Source of the DNA: Nocardioides marinisabuli
GTDB taxonomy: Bacteria > Actinomycetota > Actinomycetes > Propionibacteriales > Nocardioidaceae
Direction of reading: 5' to 3'
Assembly (NCBI RefSeq): GCF_013466785.1
Contig: NZ_CP059163.1
Location: 1,550,001 to 1,614,000 of the forward strand
DNA length: 64,000 nucleotides
Positions 9,926 through 21,042 of the stretch are shown here, piece by piece. Made by a program: the position numbers and the translations under genes. A model generated the notes under the pieces. It had not been told where the DNA came from, ran no database searches, and saw only the letters and a program-made list of their open reading frames with translations. Within the stretch, counting starts at the first letter, position 1; the number at the start of each line of letters is the position of its first letter.

Positions 9926-9943
9926 GGGCCCGGAGGCTGCTGG

Positions 9944-10495
9944 TCACTCAGGGAGGATCACCACGAAGCGTCGGGGCTCCACGCCCTCGGACTCCGAGAC
10001 CAGCCCGGCCTCGGCCACCGCGTCGTGGACCACCTTGCGCTCGAAGGGGCTCATCGGCTCGAGGTCGACCCGGCGCCCGGACTCGCGGACCTCCGCGCAC
10101 TTCTCGGCGGCGAGCGCCTCGAGCTGGGTGCGCTTGTCGGCGCGGAAACCCGAGATGTCCAGCATCAGCCGGGACCGCTCACCGGTCTCGCGGTAGACCG
10201 CCAGGCGGGTCAGCTCCTGCAGCGCGTCGAGCACCTCGCCCCGCGCACCGACCAGCTGGGAGAGGTCGGCCCCGACGATCGACACGGCGGCGCGGTCGCC
10301 CTCCACGTCCATGTCGAGGTCACCGTCGAGGTCGGCGATGTCGAGGAGCTCCTCGAGGTAGTCGGCCGCGATGTCGCCCTCGTTCTCGAGCCGCTCGAGG
10401 CGCGAGGTGTCGCTCTCACCGGCGGCGGGAGTCGACCCGGTTGCCGCGTCGTCGCCCTCCTCGAGGGTCACGTCCTGGGTCACGTCCTGGGTCAC
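9944..10495 (-). CDS. khpB: RNA-binding protein Jag/KhpB (KH and R3H domains)
   Basis: A 183-residue protein. An acidic N-terminal stretch is followed by a KH-like domain (ADLSQLVGARGEVLDALQELTRLA) and a C-terminal R3H domain (MSPFERKVVHDAVAEA). In other bacteria it binds RNA with KhpA and affects cell elongation. The GTG start overlaps the yidC stop by 4 bp. The first codons contain a tandem duplication of GTGACCCAGGAC, giving a second possible in-frame GTG. Confidence 0.9.
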   Translation of the reverse strand: MTQDVTQDVTLEEGDDAATGSTPAAGESDTSRLERLENEGDIAADYLEELLDIADLDGDLDMDVEGDRAAVSIVGADLSQLVGARGEVLDALQELTRLAVYRETGERSRLMLDISGFRADKRTQLEALAAEKCAEVRESGRRVDLEPMSPFERKVVHDAVAEAGLVSESEGVEPRRFVVILPE

Positions 10496-11496
10496 GAGGA
10501 ACCTCCGTTGGTCGAGTCCGGCTTGGAGGAGCCGGACTGCCGGCGCTGCTGCCGGGTCTGCTTCTTGGGCTGCTGGCGCTGCGCGGGGCGGCGCTCGGTC
10601 GGGGGAGCCACGGGCTCGTCGACGGTGACGACGTCACCGTGCTTGACGGCCTTGGCCTTGTCGCGCTGCTGCTTGGCCTCGAAGGCCGGCGTGCCAGGAG
10701 CGGGGTTGTTGCGGATCACGTAGAACTGCTGGCCCATGGTCCACACGTTGGAGGTGGTCCAGTAGAGCAGCACGCCGATCGGGAAGGCCACACCACCGAG
10801 GCCGAAGGCGACGGGCAGCACGTACAGCAGGAGCTTCTGCTGCTGGGCGTAGGGGCCGGAGAGGGCGTCCGCGGGCATGTTCTTGCTCATCAGCTGGCGC
10901 TGGGTGAAGAAGGTCGTGGCGGTCATCGCCAGCACCAGGACCAGGGCCAGGAACATCACGCCGGGGTCCCCGCCACCCTCGCGCCAGATGCCGGCCTGCC
11001 AGAAGCTGTCGGCGATCGGGATCTGGCCGAAGATCTCCGCCTCACCGAACTGGCGGGCCAGCTCCTCGGTCAGGAAGCCGTGCGCCGTCTGGTTCTTCGC
11101 GGCCTGGTCGAGCAGCCGGAAGAGCGTGAAGAAGATCGGCATCTGCAGCAGCAGCGGCAGGCAGGACGCGAACGGGTTGGTGCCCGAGTCCTTGTAGAGC
11201 TTCATCGTCTCCTGGGCGAGACGCTCCCGGTCGTGCCCGTACTTCTTCTGCAGCTCCTTGACCTTGGGCTGGATCAGCTGCATGTTGCGGCTGGCCTTGA
11301 TCTGCTTGACGAACAGCGGGATCAGCAGCGCACGGATCACCACGGTCAGGCCGATGATCGAGAGCACCCAGGACATGCCGCCGGCCGGGTCCAGGCCCAG
11401 CTGGTCGAAGAGCTTGTGCCAGAGGATCAGGATGCCGGAGATGGCGTAGTAGAGCGGCGTCGCGATGAAGCCGAAGATGTCGCCGATGATGCCCAC
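10492..11496 (-). CDS. yidC: Membrane protein insertase YidC/Oxa1
   Basis: A 334-residue insertase with about five membrane helices. The conserved hydrophilic-groove Arg lies in VIRALLIPLFVKQ, and the cytoplasmic helical hairpin in KELQKKYGHDRERLAQE. It inserts proteins into the membrane with or without SecYEG. The C-terminal tail is Gln/Lys/Arg-rich and may contact ribosomes. It lies in the conserved rpmH-rnpA-yidD-yidC-jag-rsmG order. Confidence 0.96.
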   Translation of the reverse strand: MGIIGDIFGFIATPLYYAISGILILWHKLFDQLGLDPAGGMSWVLSIIGLTVVIRALLIPLFVKQIKASRNMQLIQPKVKELQKKYGHDRERLAQETMKLYKDSGTNPFASCLPLLLQMPIFFTLFRLLDQAAKNQTAHGFLTEELARQFGEAEIFGQIPIADSFWQAGIWREGGGDPGVMFLALVLVLAMTATTFFTQRQLMSKNMPADALSGPYAQQQKLLLYVLPVAFGLGGVAFPIGVLLYWTTSNVWTMGQQFYVIRNNPAPGTPAFEAKQQRDKAKAVKHGDVVTVDEPVAPPTERRPAQRQQPKKQTRQQRRQSGSSKPDSTNGGSS

Positions 11497-11499
11497 CGA

Positions 11500-11808
11500 T
11501 CAGGCTCCTTGCTGGGTCGTGTGCGGGGGAGGTGCGGGGCAGGGGGACTCGGTCTCGCCGGGTGGGGCGCTGTCCGACCTCGCTGGCGCCCCCCGTGCCG
11601 GCGGGACCGGGTCGTAGCCGCCGGCCGCCCACGGATGGCAGCGCCCGACGCGTCTGGCGGCCAGCCACGTGCCCCTCAGACTGCCATGCACCTGCACGGC
11701 CTCGAGCGCGTACGCCGAGCAGGAGGGGTGGTAGCGGCAGACCTGCCCGTAGATCGGGCTCACCAGCAGGCGGTAGGCGCGCAGCAGCGCGACCAGCACG
11801 TGCTTCAC
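11500..11808 (-). CDS. yidD: Membrane protein insertion efficiency factor YidD
   Basis: A 102-residue small protein. The N-terminus is an amphipathic helix ([17 protein letters not shown]). It is followed by the family Cys motif [15 protein letters not shown] and the conserved GRCHPW segment. It aids YidC-dependent insertion. The start overlaps the rnpA stop by 4 bp. The Pro-rich last ~35 residues are variable in the family. Confidence 0.93.
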   Translation of the reverse strand: MKHVLVALLRAYRLLVSPIYGQVCRYHPSCSAYALEAVQVHGSLRGTWLAARRVGRCHPWAAGGYDPVPPARGAPARSDSAPPGETESPCPAPPPHTTQQGA

Positions 11809-12149
11809 GGCTGCACCCGCGCCAGGCAGCGGCTCAGGTCGGTGGCCAGACCGGCGTACGACGCGGACGCTGCCTCGGGCAGCGCCCTGACCACGAGCAC
11901 AGCAGAGCCCGGGAGCGACGGAACGTGCTCCCGGGCCAGGTGGCGCAGTCGGCGCTTCACGCGGTTGCGGACCACGGCGTTGCCCACGGCCTTGCTCACC
12001 ACGAAGCCGATGCGCACCCCGTCGCCGTCGTCGTCACCGTCGACAGCGAGGAGGTGCACCACCAGCGTGCGGGATCCCGCGCGCCGACCTCCGCGTGAGG
12101 CGGCTCGGAAGTCCGAGCCGTCACGCAGACGGTGGGCGGCGGGGAGCAA
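11805..12149 (-). CDS. rnpA: Ribonuclease P protein component
   Basis: A 114-residue basic protein subunit of RNase P, which matures tRNA 5' ends. The signature segment [20 protein letters not shown] is clear, preceded by [20 protein letters not shown]. The start codon appears to be TTG at 12149 (LLPAAHRLR as in relatives). It lies 19 bp after rpmH in the standard order. Confidence 0.94.
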   Translation of the reverse strand: MLPAAHRLRDGSDFRAASRGGRRAGSRTLVVHLLAVDGDDDGDGVRIGFVVSKAVGNAVVRNRVKRRLRHLAREHVPSLPGSAVLVVRALPEAASASYAGLATDLSRCLARVQP

Positions 12150-12168
12150 CGGCCGTGGGGGCCGTGGC

Positions 12169-12306
12169 TCAGACCGAGATGCTCTTGCGGCCCTTGCGGC
12201 GCCGGCCGTTGAGGATCGCGCGGCCGGCGCGGGTGCGCATGCGCAGGCGGAACCCGTGCACCTTGTGGCGACGGCGGTTGTTCGGCTGGTACGTACGCTT
12301 GCTCAC
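12169..12306 (-). CDS. rpmH: 50S ribosomal protein L34
   Basis: A 45-residue, strongly basic protein. [19 protein letters not shown] and the ending [12 protein letters not shown] are diagnostic. The GTG start at 12306 gives the standard length. It is the first gene of the leftward rpmH-rnpA-yidD-yidC-jag-rsmG cluster and diverges from dnaA. Confidence 0.97.
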   Translation of the reverse strand: MSKRTYQPNNRRRHKVHGFRLRMRTRAGRAILNGRRRKGRKSISV

Positions 12307-12856
12307 GGCTGATGTTCTCTTTCGCTGGACGTCTGTGCAGTGTCGACCCGGCCTGGTCCGAGGGGGTCTCCCCGGCTGCGGCGCAGGTTGTGCCCGTGCG
12401 CGGACGCACGGTCGGTGTCGCCCTTCGGCTGGCACCGCCCACCCACGACGCAGGCCCCGCAGGTACGGGGTTCGGCGTGGACATGCGGCACCAGTCGACA
12501 TCGAGTGACCGGCCAACGGTACGCGCGGGGTGAGACCAGGGTCAAACCGGCGCACTCTACCTGTGGAGCAGCCCCGCGAACCTGTGGACAACATCTTGCT
12601 GGGGCCCGGCACGGGGGGATAGGTTCGACGCTCTCGGGGACCCCCTCGGGGTGCGGTCGGACCTGGGCGAGAGCCCGGGGCGCGTCCGCCGCGCGGGGTC
12701 GGAAAAGCGCTTCTGATCTGGGCAGACGTGATTCGGATCCGGCGGCCTCACGGTCGCCGGAGCCACACCCCCAGTACCCCACCCACACCACCCACAGCCT
12801 GTGGAAAAGGTTGTGGAACGAGGTGGGACCAGACCGGACGAGGCAGGAGATCCACC
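12307..12856. promoter_or_regulatory. rpmH-dnaA intergenic region with DnaA boxes
   Basis: A 550-bp gene-free region between divergent rpmH and dnaA. TGTGGACAA at 12583-12591 is a perfect actinobacterial DnaA box (TTGTCCACA on the other strand). Weaker forms are TGTGGAGCA (12563-12571), TGTGGAAAA (12800-12808) and TTGTGGAAC (12811-12819). It probably carries the promoters of both genes and dnaA autoregulation sites. Confidence 0.65.
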
Positions 12857-14302
12857 GTGGAGGACAGCAGCTCGGAGCTGGGGAACGCGTGGGCCAGCGT
12901 GCTCGCGGACCTGCAGCCCAACCAACGGGCCTGGCTGCGCGCCAGCGAGCCCGTCACCCTGCACGGCAACACCGCCATCGTGGCGGTGCCCAACGACTTC
13001 ACCCGCAACCAGCTCGAGGGCCGGCTGCGCGGGCAGCTCGAGGACGCGCTCACGGTGCGCTTCGGCCGCGAGATCCGGATCGCGGTGACGGTCAACCCGG
13101 AGCTGGAGGAGGGCCTCGCCGACGTGCCTCGTCCGGCCACCCCCGCGGAAAGTCACTATGTCGACATGTCGACTCAGGTGGTCCCGGTCCCGGTGGAGGC
13201 GCCCATGGCGCACGTCCCGGACGAGCGTCCGGCGCCCGCGCCGGTCCAGGCGCCCAGCGCCCTCGAGACGAGGCTGAACCCGAAGTACACGTTCGAGACC
13301 TTCGTGATCGGCTCGTCCAACCGCTTCCCGCACGCCGCGGCCGTGGCGGTGGCCGAGGCCCCGGGCAAGGCGTACAACCCGCTGCTGGTCTACGGCGACT
13401 CCGGGCTGGGCAAGACCCACCTGCTGCACGCCATCGGCCACTACGTCCGCTCGCTCTACAACGGCGCCAAGGTGCGCTACGTCTCGAGCGAGGAGTTCAC
13501 CAACGAGTTCATCAACGCGATCCGCGACGACCGGCAGGACCGGTTCAAGCGGCGCTACCGCGACGTCGACGTGCTGCTCATCGACGACATCCAGTTCCTG
13601 GAGGGCAAGACCCAGACCCAGGAGGAGTTCTTCCACACCTTCAACACCCTCCACAACGCCAACAAGCAGATCGTGCTGACCTCCGACCGCCCGCCCAAGC
13701 GGCTCGAGGCGCTGGAGGACCGGCTGCGCAACCGCTTCGAGTGGGGCCTGATCACCGACGTGCAGCCCCCGGACCTCGAGACGCGGATCGCGATCCTGCG
13801 CAAGAAGGCCGCGATGGACCGCCTCACCGCGCCGCCCGACGTGCTGGAGTTCATCGCCTCCAAGATCCAGACCAACATCCGCGAGCTGGAGGGTGCGCTG
13901 ATCCGGGTCACGGCCTTCGCGAACCTCAACCGCCAGGAGGTCGACATGACCCTGGCCGAGATCGTGCTCAAGGACCTGATCCCCGAGGGCGGGGAGCCCG
14001 AGATCACCGCCGGCCTGATCATCGCCCAGACCGCCGCGTACTTCGGGCTGGCCATCGACGAGCTCACCGGCCCCAGCCGCGGTCGCCACCTGGTGATGGC
14101 ACGCCAGATCGCGATGTACCTGTGCCGCGAGCTGACCGACCTGTCGCTGCCCAAGATCGGCGCCCAGTTCGGCAACCGCGACCACACGACGGTGATGTAC
14201 GCCGACCGCAAGATCAACCAGCTGCTCGCCGAGCGGCGCGCGGTCTTCAACCAGGTCAGCGAGCTCACCAACCGCGTCAAGCTGCAGGCCCGCCAGGGCT
14301 GA
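12857..14302 (+). CDS. dnaA: Chromosomal replication initiator DnaA
   Basis: A 481-residue AAA+ initiator. Domain I occupies about residues 1-85, followed by a Pro/Ala-rich linker. The ATPase has Walker A GDSGLGKT (180-187) and Walker [11 protein letters not shown]. The C-terminal domain IV carries the DnaA signature around [15 protein letters not shown]. The GTG at 12857 has AGGAG upstream and matches the start of relatives ([12 protein letters not shown]); an in-frame ATG at 12728 would add an unrelated Arg/Pro-rich stretch. Confidence 0.97.
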   Translation: MEDSSSELGNAWASVLADLQPNQRAWLRASEPVTLHGNTAIVAVPNDFTRNQLEGRLRGQLEDALTVRFGREIRIAVTVNPELEEGLADVPRPATPAESHYVDMSTQVVPVPVEAPMAHVPDERPAPAPVQAPSALETRLNPKYTFETFVIGSSNRFPHAAAVAVAEAPGKAYNPLLVYGDSGLGKTHLLHAIGHYVRSLYNGAKVRYVSSEEFTNEFINAIRDDRQDRFKRRYRDVDVLLIDDIQFLEGKTQTQEEFFHTFNTLHNANKQIVLTSDRPPKRLEALEDRLRNRFEWGLITDVQPPDLETRIAILRKKAAMDRLTAPPDVLEFIASKIQTNIRELEGALIRVTAFANLNRQEVDMTLAEIVLKDLIPEGGEPEITAGLIIAQTAAYFGLAIDELTGPSRGRHLVMARQIAMYLCRELTDLSLPKIGAQFGNRDHTTVMYADRKINQLLAERRAVFNQVSELTNRVKLQARQG

Positions 14303-14699
14303 GCCCCGCGGGTCGAGCCGGCGCCCCGCCGCCGGTCGAGCCTGTGGACCAGGTGCCCCCCGACGTGCGAACTACACGGGGAGGATCTGTGGAACCACAG
14401 CGGACGGCGGCGCACGGACGAGGTGGCTGCACACGCCGACGCTGCTCGTCCGGATCCTCCTCCACACCCCCTGTGCACAGACATCGAGCGTGCTGACCTG
14501 CACGTTCGATGTTCATCCACAGATTCCACCGTTGCTATGACTCCTACGGACCTCCACCTAGGTCACGAGACCGGTCAACTTGTCCCCGATCCCCTTCCTG
14601 GGGAAAACGCCCCGGACCTCCCGACGCTCCCGCCCTCGTGGCAGGATCTGTCATCCATCCGCCCCAGACCGCGCCCGCCTCGAAGAAGGACTCCCCACC
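14303..14699. promoter_or_regulatory. Likely oriC: dnaA-dnaN intergenic region with DnaA-box-like sequences
   Basis: A 397-bp gene-free region. It contains TGTGGACCA (14343-14351), TGTGGAACC (14388-14396), TCATCCACA (14513-14521) and TTGTCCCCG (14580-14588), all one or two bases from the DnaA-box consensus. The stretch at 14510-14560 is locally AT-richer. Actinobacterial oriC usually lies here, so the call rests on position plus boxes. Confidence 0.7.
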
Positions 14700-15839
14700 G
14701 TGAAGTTCCGCGTCGAACGTGACGTGCTCGCCGACGCCGTCGCGTGGGCAGCCCGCAGCCTCCCGGTCCGACCCAGCGTGCCCGTGCTCGCCGGCCTGCT
14801 GGTCGAGGCGACCGACCAGGGCCTGGTCCTGTCGACCTTCGACTACGAGACCTCGGCGCGGGCCACGCTGCCCGCGGAGGTCTCCGGCGAGGGCCGGGCG
14901 CTGGTGAGCGGGCGGCTGCTGGCCGACATCTGCCGCAGCCTGCCGGCCAAGCCGGTCGAGATGGTGATCGACGGGGCCCGGGTCTCGCTGACCTGCGGCT
15001 CGGCGCGCTTCAGCCTCCAGACCATGCCGGTCGAGGACTACCCCTCGCTGCCCGAGATGCCCGCCGCGACCGGCACCGTGCAGAGCGACCTGTTCGCCCA
15101 CGCCGTCGCCCAGGCCGTCACCGCGGCCGGCCGCGACGACATGCTCCCGGTGCTGACCGGTGTGCGCATCGAGATCGACGGCTCGTCGATCTCGCTGCTG
15201 GCCACCGACCGCTTCCGGCTCTCCCAGCGCGAGCTCGGCTGGGATCCCCGCACGCCCGACGAGTCGATGGCCGCCCTGGTGCCGGCGAAGGTGCTCGGCG
15301 ACACCGCCAAGTCGCTGACCGCCGGCAGCGAGGTCACCATCGCCCTGGCCGCCAGCGGGTCGGGCGAGGGCATCATCGGCTTCGAGGGTGCCGCCGGCGG
15401 CGGGATCCGGCGTACGACGACCCGGCTCCTGGACGGCGAGTTCCCCAAGGTCCGCAGCCTGTTCCCCAGCGAGCACCTCACCGTCGCCAAGGTCGACAAG
15501 GCGGCGCTGATCGAGTCGGTCAAGCGCGTCTCGCTGGTCGCCGAGCGCAACACCGCCGTCCAGCTCGCCTTCAGCGACGGCGTGCTGACCCTCGACGCCG
15601 GCTCCGGTGACGAGGCCCAGGCCTCGGAGTCGATCGAGGCCGACGTCGACGGCGAGGACCTGACGACGGGCTTCAACCCTCAGTTCCTGCTCGACGGACT
15701 CACCGCGATCGACGAGTCGGTCGTCGAGCTGGCCTTCACCCAGGCCTCCAAGCCGGTGGTCATCAGCGGCTCGCCCGCCGAGGGCGACACCGACCCCGGC
15801 TTCCGCTACCTGCTGATGCCGCGCCGCCTGCTCTCCTGA
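14700..15839 (+). CDS. dnaN: DNA polymerase III sliding clamp (beta subunit)
   Basis: A 379-residue protein of three similar clamp domains. It starts KFRVERDVLADAVAWAARSLP and ends with FRYLLMPRRLLS, the typical C-terminal clamp segment. It encircles DNA and tethers Pol III and other partners. The GTG at 14700 agrees with relatives. It is followed by gnd and recF, the usual actinobacterial order. Confidence 0.96.
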   Translation: MKFRVERDVLADAVAWAARSLPVRPSVPVLAGLLVEATDQGLVLSTFDYETSARATLPAEVSGEGRALVSGRLLADICRSLPAKPVEMVIDGARVSLTCGSARFSLQTMPVEDYPSLPEMPAATGTVQSDLFAHAVAQAVTAAGRDDMLPVLTGVRIEIDGSSISLLATDRFRLSQRELGWDPRTPDESMAALVPAKVLGDTAKSLTAGSEVTIALAASGSGEGIIGFEGAAGGGIRRTTTRLLDGEFPKVRSLFPSEHLTVAKVDKAALIESVKRVSLVAERNTAVQLAFSDGVLTLDAGSGDEAQASESIEADVDGEDLTTGFNPQFLLDGLTAIDESVVELAFTQASKPVVISGSPAEGDTDPGFRYLLMPRRLLS

Positions 15840-15902
15840 CCCGGGCGCGCGGCCCCAGCAGCACAGCCCACCCGCAACCGGCCCCACAGCTAGGAGCGCA
15901 CC

Positions 15903-16820
15903 ATGGACATCGGACTCGTCGGACTCGGCAAGATGGGCGGCAACATGCGCACCCGTCTGCGCAACGCCGGCCACACCGTCATCGGCTACGACCTCGACCC
16001 CGAGAAGCGTGACGCCGACAGCCTCGAGGCGATGGTGGCCGAGCTGCCCTCGCCCAAGGTCGTGTGGGTGATGGTGCCCTCGGGGAAGATCACCCAGGAG
16101 ACCGTCGACGCGCTCGGCGAGCTGCTCGGCGAGGGCGACCTGGTCATCGACGGCGGCAACTCGCGCTGGACCGACGACCAGGCCCACGCCGCCCAGCTCG
16201 GCGAGAAGGGCATCGGCTTCGTCGACTGCGGGGTCTCCGGCGGGGTCTGGGGCCTCGAGAACGGCTACGCGCTGATGTACGGCGGCAGCCCCGAGGACGT
16301 CGAGAAGGCCCAGCCGATCTTCGACGCGCTCAAGCCCGAGGGCGACTTCGGTGCCGTGCACGCCGGCAAGGTCGGCGCCGGGCACTTCTCCAAGATGGTC
16401 CACAACGGCATCGAGTACGCCGTCATGCAGTCCTACGCCGAGGGCTGGGAGCTGCTGCAGGCCGTCGACGTCGTGGACAACACCACCGAGGTCTTCCGGT
16501 CCTGGCGCGAGGGCACCGTGATCCGCTCGTGGCTGCTCGACCTGCTCGTCGGGGCCCTCGACGACGACCCGGGCCTGGCCTCGATCGCCGGGTACGCCGA
16601 CGACTCGGGCGAGGGCCGCTGGACCGTCGAGGCCGGCATCGAGAACGCCGTCGCCACCCCCGCGATCACGGCCGCGCTCTACGCGCGCTTCGTCTCGCGC
16701 CAGGACGACTCGCCGGCGATGAAGGCGGTCGCGGCCATGCGCAACCAGTTCGGCGGCCACGCGGTCAAGGGCGTGGAGAAGACGACCGACGAGCCCGGCC
16801 CGGAACCCGACCTGGCATGA
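15903..16820 (+). CDS. gnd: 6-phosphogluconate dehydrogenase (decarboxylating), short form
   Basis: A 305-residue oxidoreductase that converts 6-phosphogluconate to ribulose 5-phosphate. It has the N-terminal Rossmann motif GLGKMGGNM, the substrate loop DGGNSRW, and the catalytic region [13 protein letters not shown]. The length fits the short, often NAD-linked, GndA-type enzyme typical of this locus between dnaN and recF. AGGAG precedes the ATG. Confidence 0.94.
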   Translation: MDIGLVGLGKMGGNMRTRLRNAGHTVIGYDLDPEKRDADSLEAMVAELPSPKVVWVMVPSGKITQETVDALGELLGEGDLVIDGGNSRWTDDQAHAAQLGEKGIGFVDCGVSGGVWGLENGYALMYGGSPEDVEKAQPIFDALKPEGDFGAVHAGKVGAGHFSKMVHNGIEYAVMQSYAEGWELLQAVDVVDNTTEVFRSWREGTVIRSWLLDLLVGALDDDPGLASIAGYADDSGEGRWTVEAGIENAVATPAITAALYARFVSRQDDSPAMKAVAAMRNQFGGHAVKGVEKTTDEPGPEPDLA

Positions 16821-16821
16821 C

Positions 16822-17994
16822 GTGCACGTCTCGCACCTGACCCTGCACGACTTCCGCTCCTACGCCACCGCCGAGGTGGCGCTGGAGCCGGGTGCCACGG
16901 CGTTCATCGGGCGCAACGGCCAGGGCAAGACCAACCTCGTCGAGGCGATCGACTACCTCTCGCGGCTCTCCTCCCACCGCGTCGCCTCCGACGCACCGCT
17001 GGTGCGGGCGGGGGCCGAGCAGGCCGTGGTCCGCGCGGCCGTGGTCCGCGACGGGCGCACGGCCGTGCTCGAGGTCGAGCTGAACCCCGGGCGCAGCAAC
17101 CGCGCCCGGGTCAACCGGTCGCCGCTGCCCCGGGCCCGCGACATCGTCGGCCTGGTCCGCACGGTCGTCTTCTCGCCCGAGGACCTCGTGCTGGTCAAGG
17201 GCGACCCGTCCGACCGCCGCCGCTTCCTCGACGACCTGCTCGTGCTGCGCGCCCCACGCCTGGCCGGGGTCCGCGCCGACTACGACCGGGTGCTGCGCCA
17301 GCGCAACTCCCTGCTCAAGACCGCCGGGCAGGCCCGCCGCGGATCCTCCTCGCAGGAGGGGGCGCTGGCCACGCTCTCGGTGTGGGACGACCACCTCACC
17401 CGCACCGGCGGCGAGCTGCTGGCCGAGCGGCTGGCGCTGGTCGAGGCGCTGCGTCCCTACCTGGCGCGGGCCTACCAGATGGTGGCGCGCGGGGCCGGCC
17501 GCGACGACGCGGCCCTGGAGTACCGGCCCAGCCTCGACATCGGCGAGGCCCGGTCGGCCCCCGACCTGGCTGCCGCGCTGCTGGCCGAGGTGGAGCGGCG
17601 CCGCGGCGACGAGCTCGACCGGGGACTGTCGCTGGTCGGCCCGCACCGCGACGACCTGCTGCTGAGCCTGGGCCACGGCGCCGCGAGCGACGAGCAGGAC
17701 GCTCCGCAGCGGCTCCCGGTGAAGGGCTACGCCTCGCACGGGGAGTCGTGGTCCTTCGCGCTCGCGCTGCGGCTGGCGTCGTACGACCTGCTGCGCGACG
17801 ACGGCGACGACCCCATCCTGATCCTCGACGACGTCTTCGCCGAGCTCGACACCGAGCGCCGCGAGCAGCTGGCCGACCTCGTGGCCGGTGCCGAGCAGGT
17901 GCTCGTGACCGCGGCGGTGGCCGCCGACGTGCCGAAGGCCCTCGCCGGCGTGCGCTACCTCGTCGGTGGCGGCGAGGTGCGCCGTGAGTCCTGA
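16822..17994 (+). CDS. recF: DNA replication and repair protein RecF
   Basis: A 390-residue SMC-like ATPase that helps load RecA at gaps. Walker A is GRNGQGKT (30-37), the ABC-type signature lies in the C-terminal half ([19 protein letters not shown]), and Walker B is [12 protein letters not shown]. The GTG start follows the gnd stop by one base. The next gene overlaps its end by 11 bp. Confidence 0.95.
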   Translation: MHVSHLTLHDFRSYATAEVALEPGATAFIGRNGQGKTNLVEAIDYLSRLSSHRVASDAPLVRAGAEQAVVRAAVVRDGRTAVLEVELNPGRSNRARVNRSPLPRARDIVGLVRTVVFSPEDLVLVKGDPSDRRRFLDDLLVLRAPRLAGVRADYDRVLRQRNSLLKTAGQARRGSSSQEGALATLSVWDDHLTRTGGELLAERLALVEALRPYLARAYQMVARGAGRDDAALEYRPSLDIGEARSAPDLAAALLAEVERRRGDELDRGLSLVGPHRDDLLLSLGHGAASDEQDAPQRLPVKGYASHGESWSFALALRLASYDLLRDDGDDPILILDDVFAELDTERREQLADLVAGAEQVLVTAAVAADVPKALAGVRYLVGGGEVRRES

Positions 17995-18580
17995 GGACTC
18001 GCCCGGGGACGCACCCGGGCAGCAACCCGAGCAGCAACCCGGCGAGCAGGCGGGCCCGGCGGAGGGGGTGGGCGAGGAGGAGCACGTGGACGACGGGCTC
18101 GACCTGGCCCGTCGCATCGCGCGCGCCACGGCCGGGGCGGGCGGGACGCCCGCCAGAAGGCGGCGGCCGCGGCGGCCGGGCGGGTCGCCGGGCGACAAAG
18201 GATCCGGCGCCCACCCCGACGACCGCGACCCGCAGACCCTCGACTCGACCCTGGGCAGGCTGGTGGCCGACCACGGCTGGGAGCTCGACCTGCGGGTGCA
18301 CGGGGTCTTCGGCCGGTGGGTCGAGATCGTCGGCGCCGAGCTCGCCGACCACTGCACCCCCGAGTCCTTCGCCGACGGGCGGCTGGTCGTGCGCACCGAC
18401 TCCACGGCGTGGGCCACCCAGCTGCGGCTGCTGGCCCCCTCCCTGGTGCGCCGCCTCAACGAGGAGCTGGGCCACGGCACCGTGACGGTGATCGAGGTGC
18501 TCGGCCCGCACCTGCCGACCTGGCGCAAGGGTCCGCGGTCGGTGCGGGACGGGCGCGGCCCCCGCGACACCTACGGCTGA
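17984..18580 (+). CDS. dciA: DciA-like replicative helicase operator (DUF721)
   Basis: A 198-residue protein. A long acidic, Gln/Gly-rich N-terminal part is followed by a DUF721 domain ([28 protein letters not shown] to [13 protein letters not shown] segments). DciA proteins interact with the replicative helicase DnaB. The start is set at GTG 17984, overlapping recF by 11 bp. Its place between recF and gyrB is typical of actinobacteria. Confidence 0.85.
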   Translation: MSPEDSPGDAPGQQPEQQPGEQAGPAEGVGEEEHVDDGLDLARRIARATAGAGGTPARRRRPRRPGGSPGDKGSGAHPDDRDPQTLDSTLGRLVADHGWELDLRVHGVFGRWVEIVGAELADHCTPESFADGRLVVRTDSTAWATQLRLLAPSLVRRLNEELGHGTVTVIEVLGPHLPTWRKGPRSVRDGRGPRDTYG

Positions 18581-18733
18581 GCGGACCGGGGCCGGAGGTC
18601 GCACAGGCGATCTGGGGCGCTGTGGGTGGTACCCGTACCCGTCGACACCCCCGGCAGGCGCTCCCAGAGGCCTCCACGAGCCCGTGAGCGACTCTTTTTG
18701 CGTCCCGACACCGCGTTGCTGGGGACGAGAGCG

Positions 18734-18787
18734 TGTCCTGCGGGCTCCTGAGCGGTAACATGGCCCCCGGGTCGCCTCTGGCGACCC
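18734..18787 (+). promoter_or_regulatory. Putative gyrB promoter with a 5'-leader hairpin
   Basis: TGTCCT (18734-18739) and TAACAT (18756-18761), 16 nt apart, resemble -35/-10 elements. An 8-bp stem GGGTCGCC/GGCGACCC with a 3-nt loop (18769-18787) would lie at the very start of the transcript. Prediction from pattern only. Confidence 0.35.
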
Positions 18788-18834
18788 GACCCATGTCCTG
18801 GCTCGCCCCACGAGCCTGCAACGAAGAGGTGGAC

Positions 18835-20988
<2,154 letters not shown>

Positions 20989-21042
20989 GTATCTAACCCA
21001 GACCTTAGACAATCGTAGAAGCGACGAGAGAGACACAGACAC

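Noticed and set aside
13158..13175. ATGTCGACAT and a second GTCGAC inside dnaA as a regulatory palindrome (similar TGTCGACA at 6939-6946)
   Set aside because: It lies in the variable linker of dnaA and encodes YVDMST; short SalI-type palindromes are expected by chance at this GC content.
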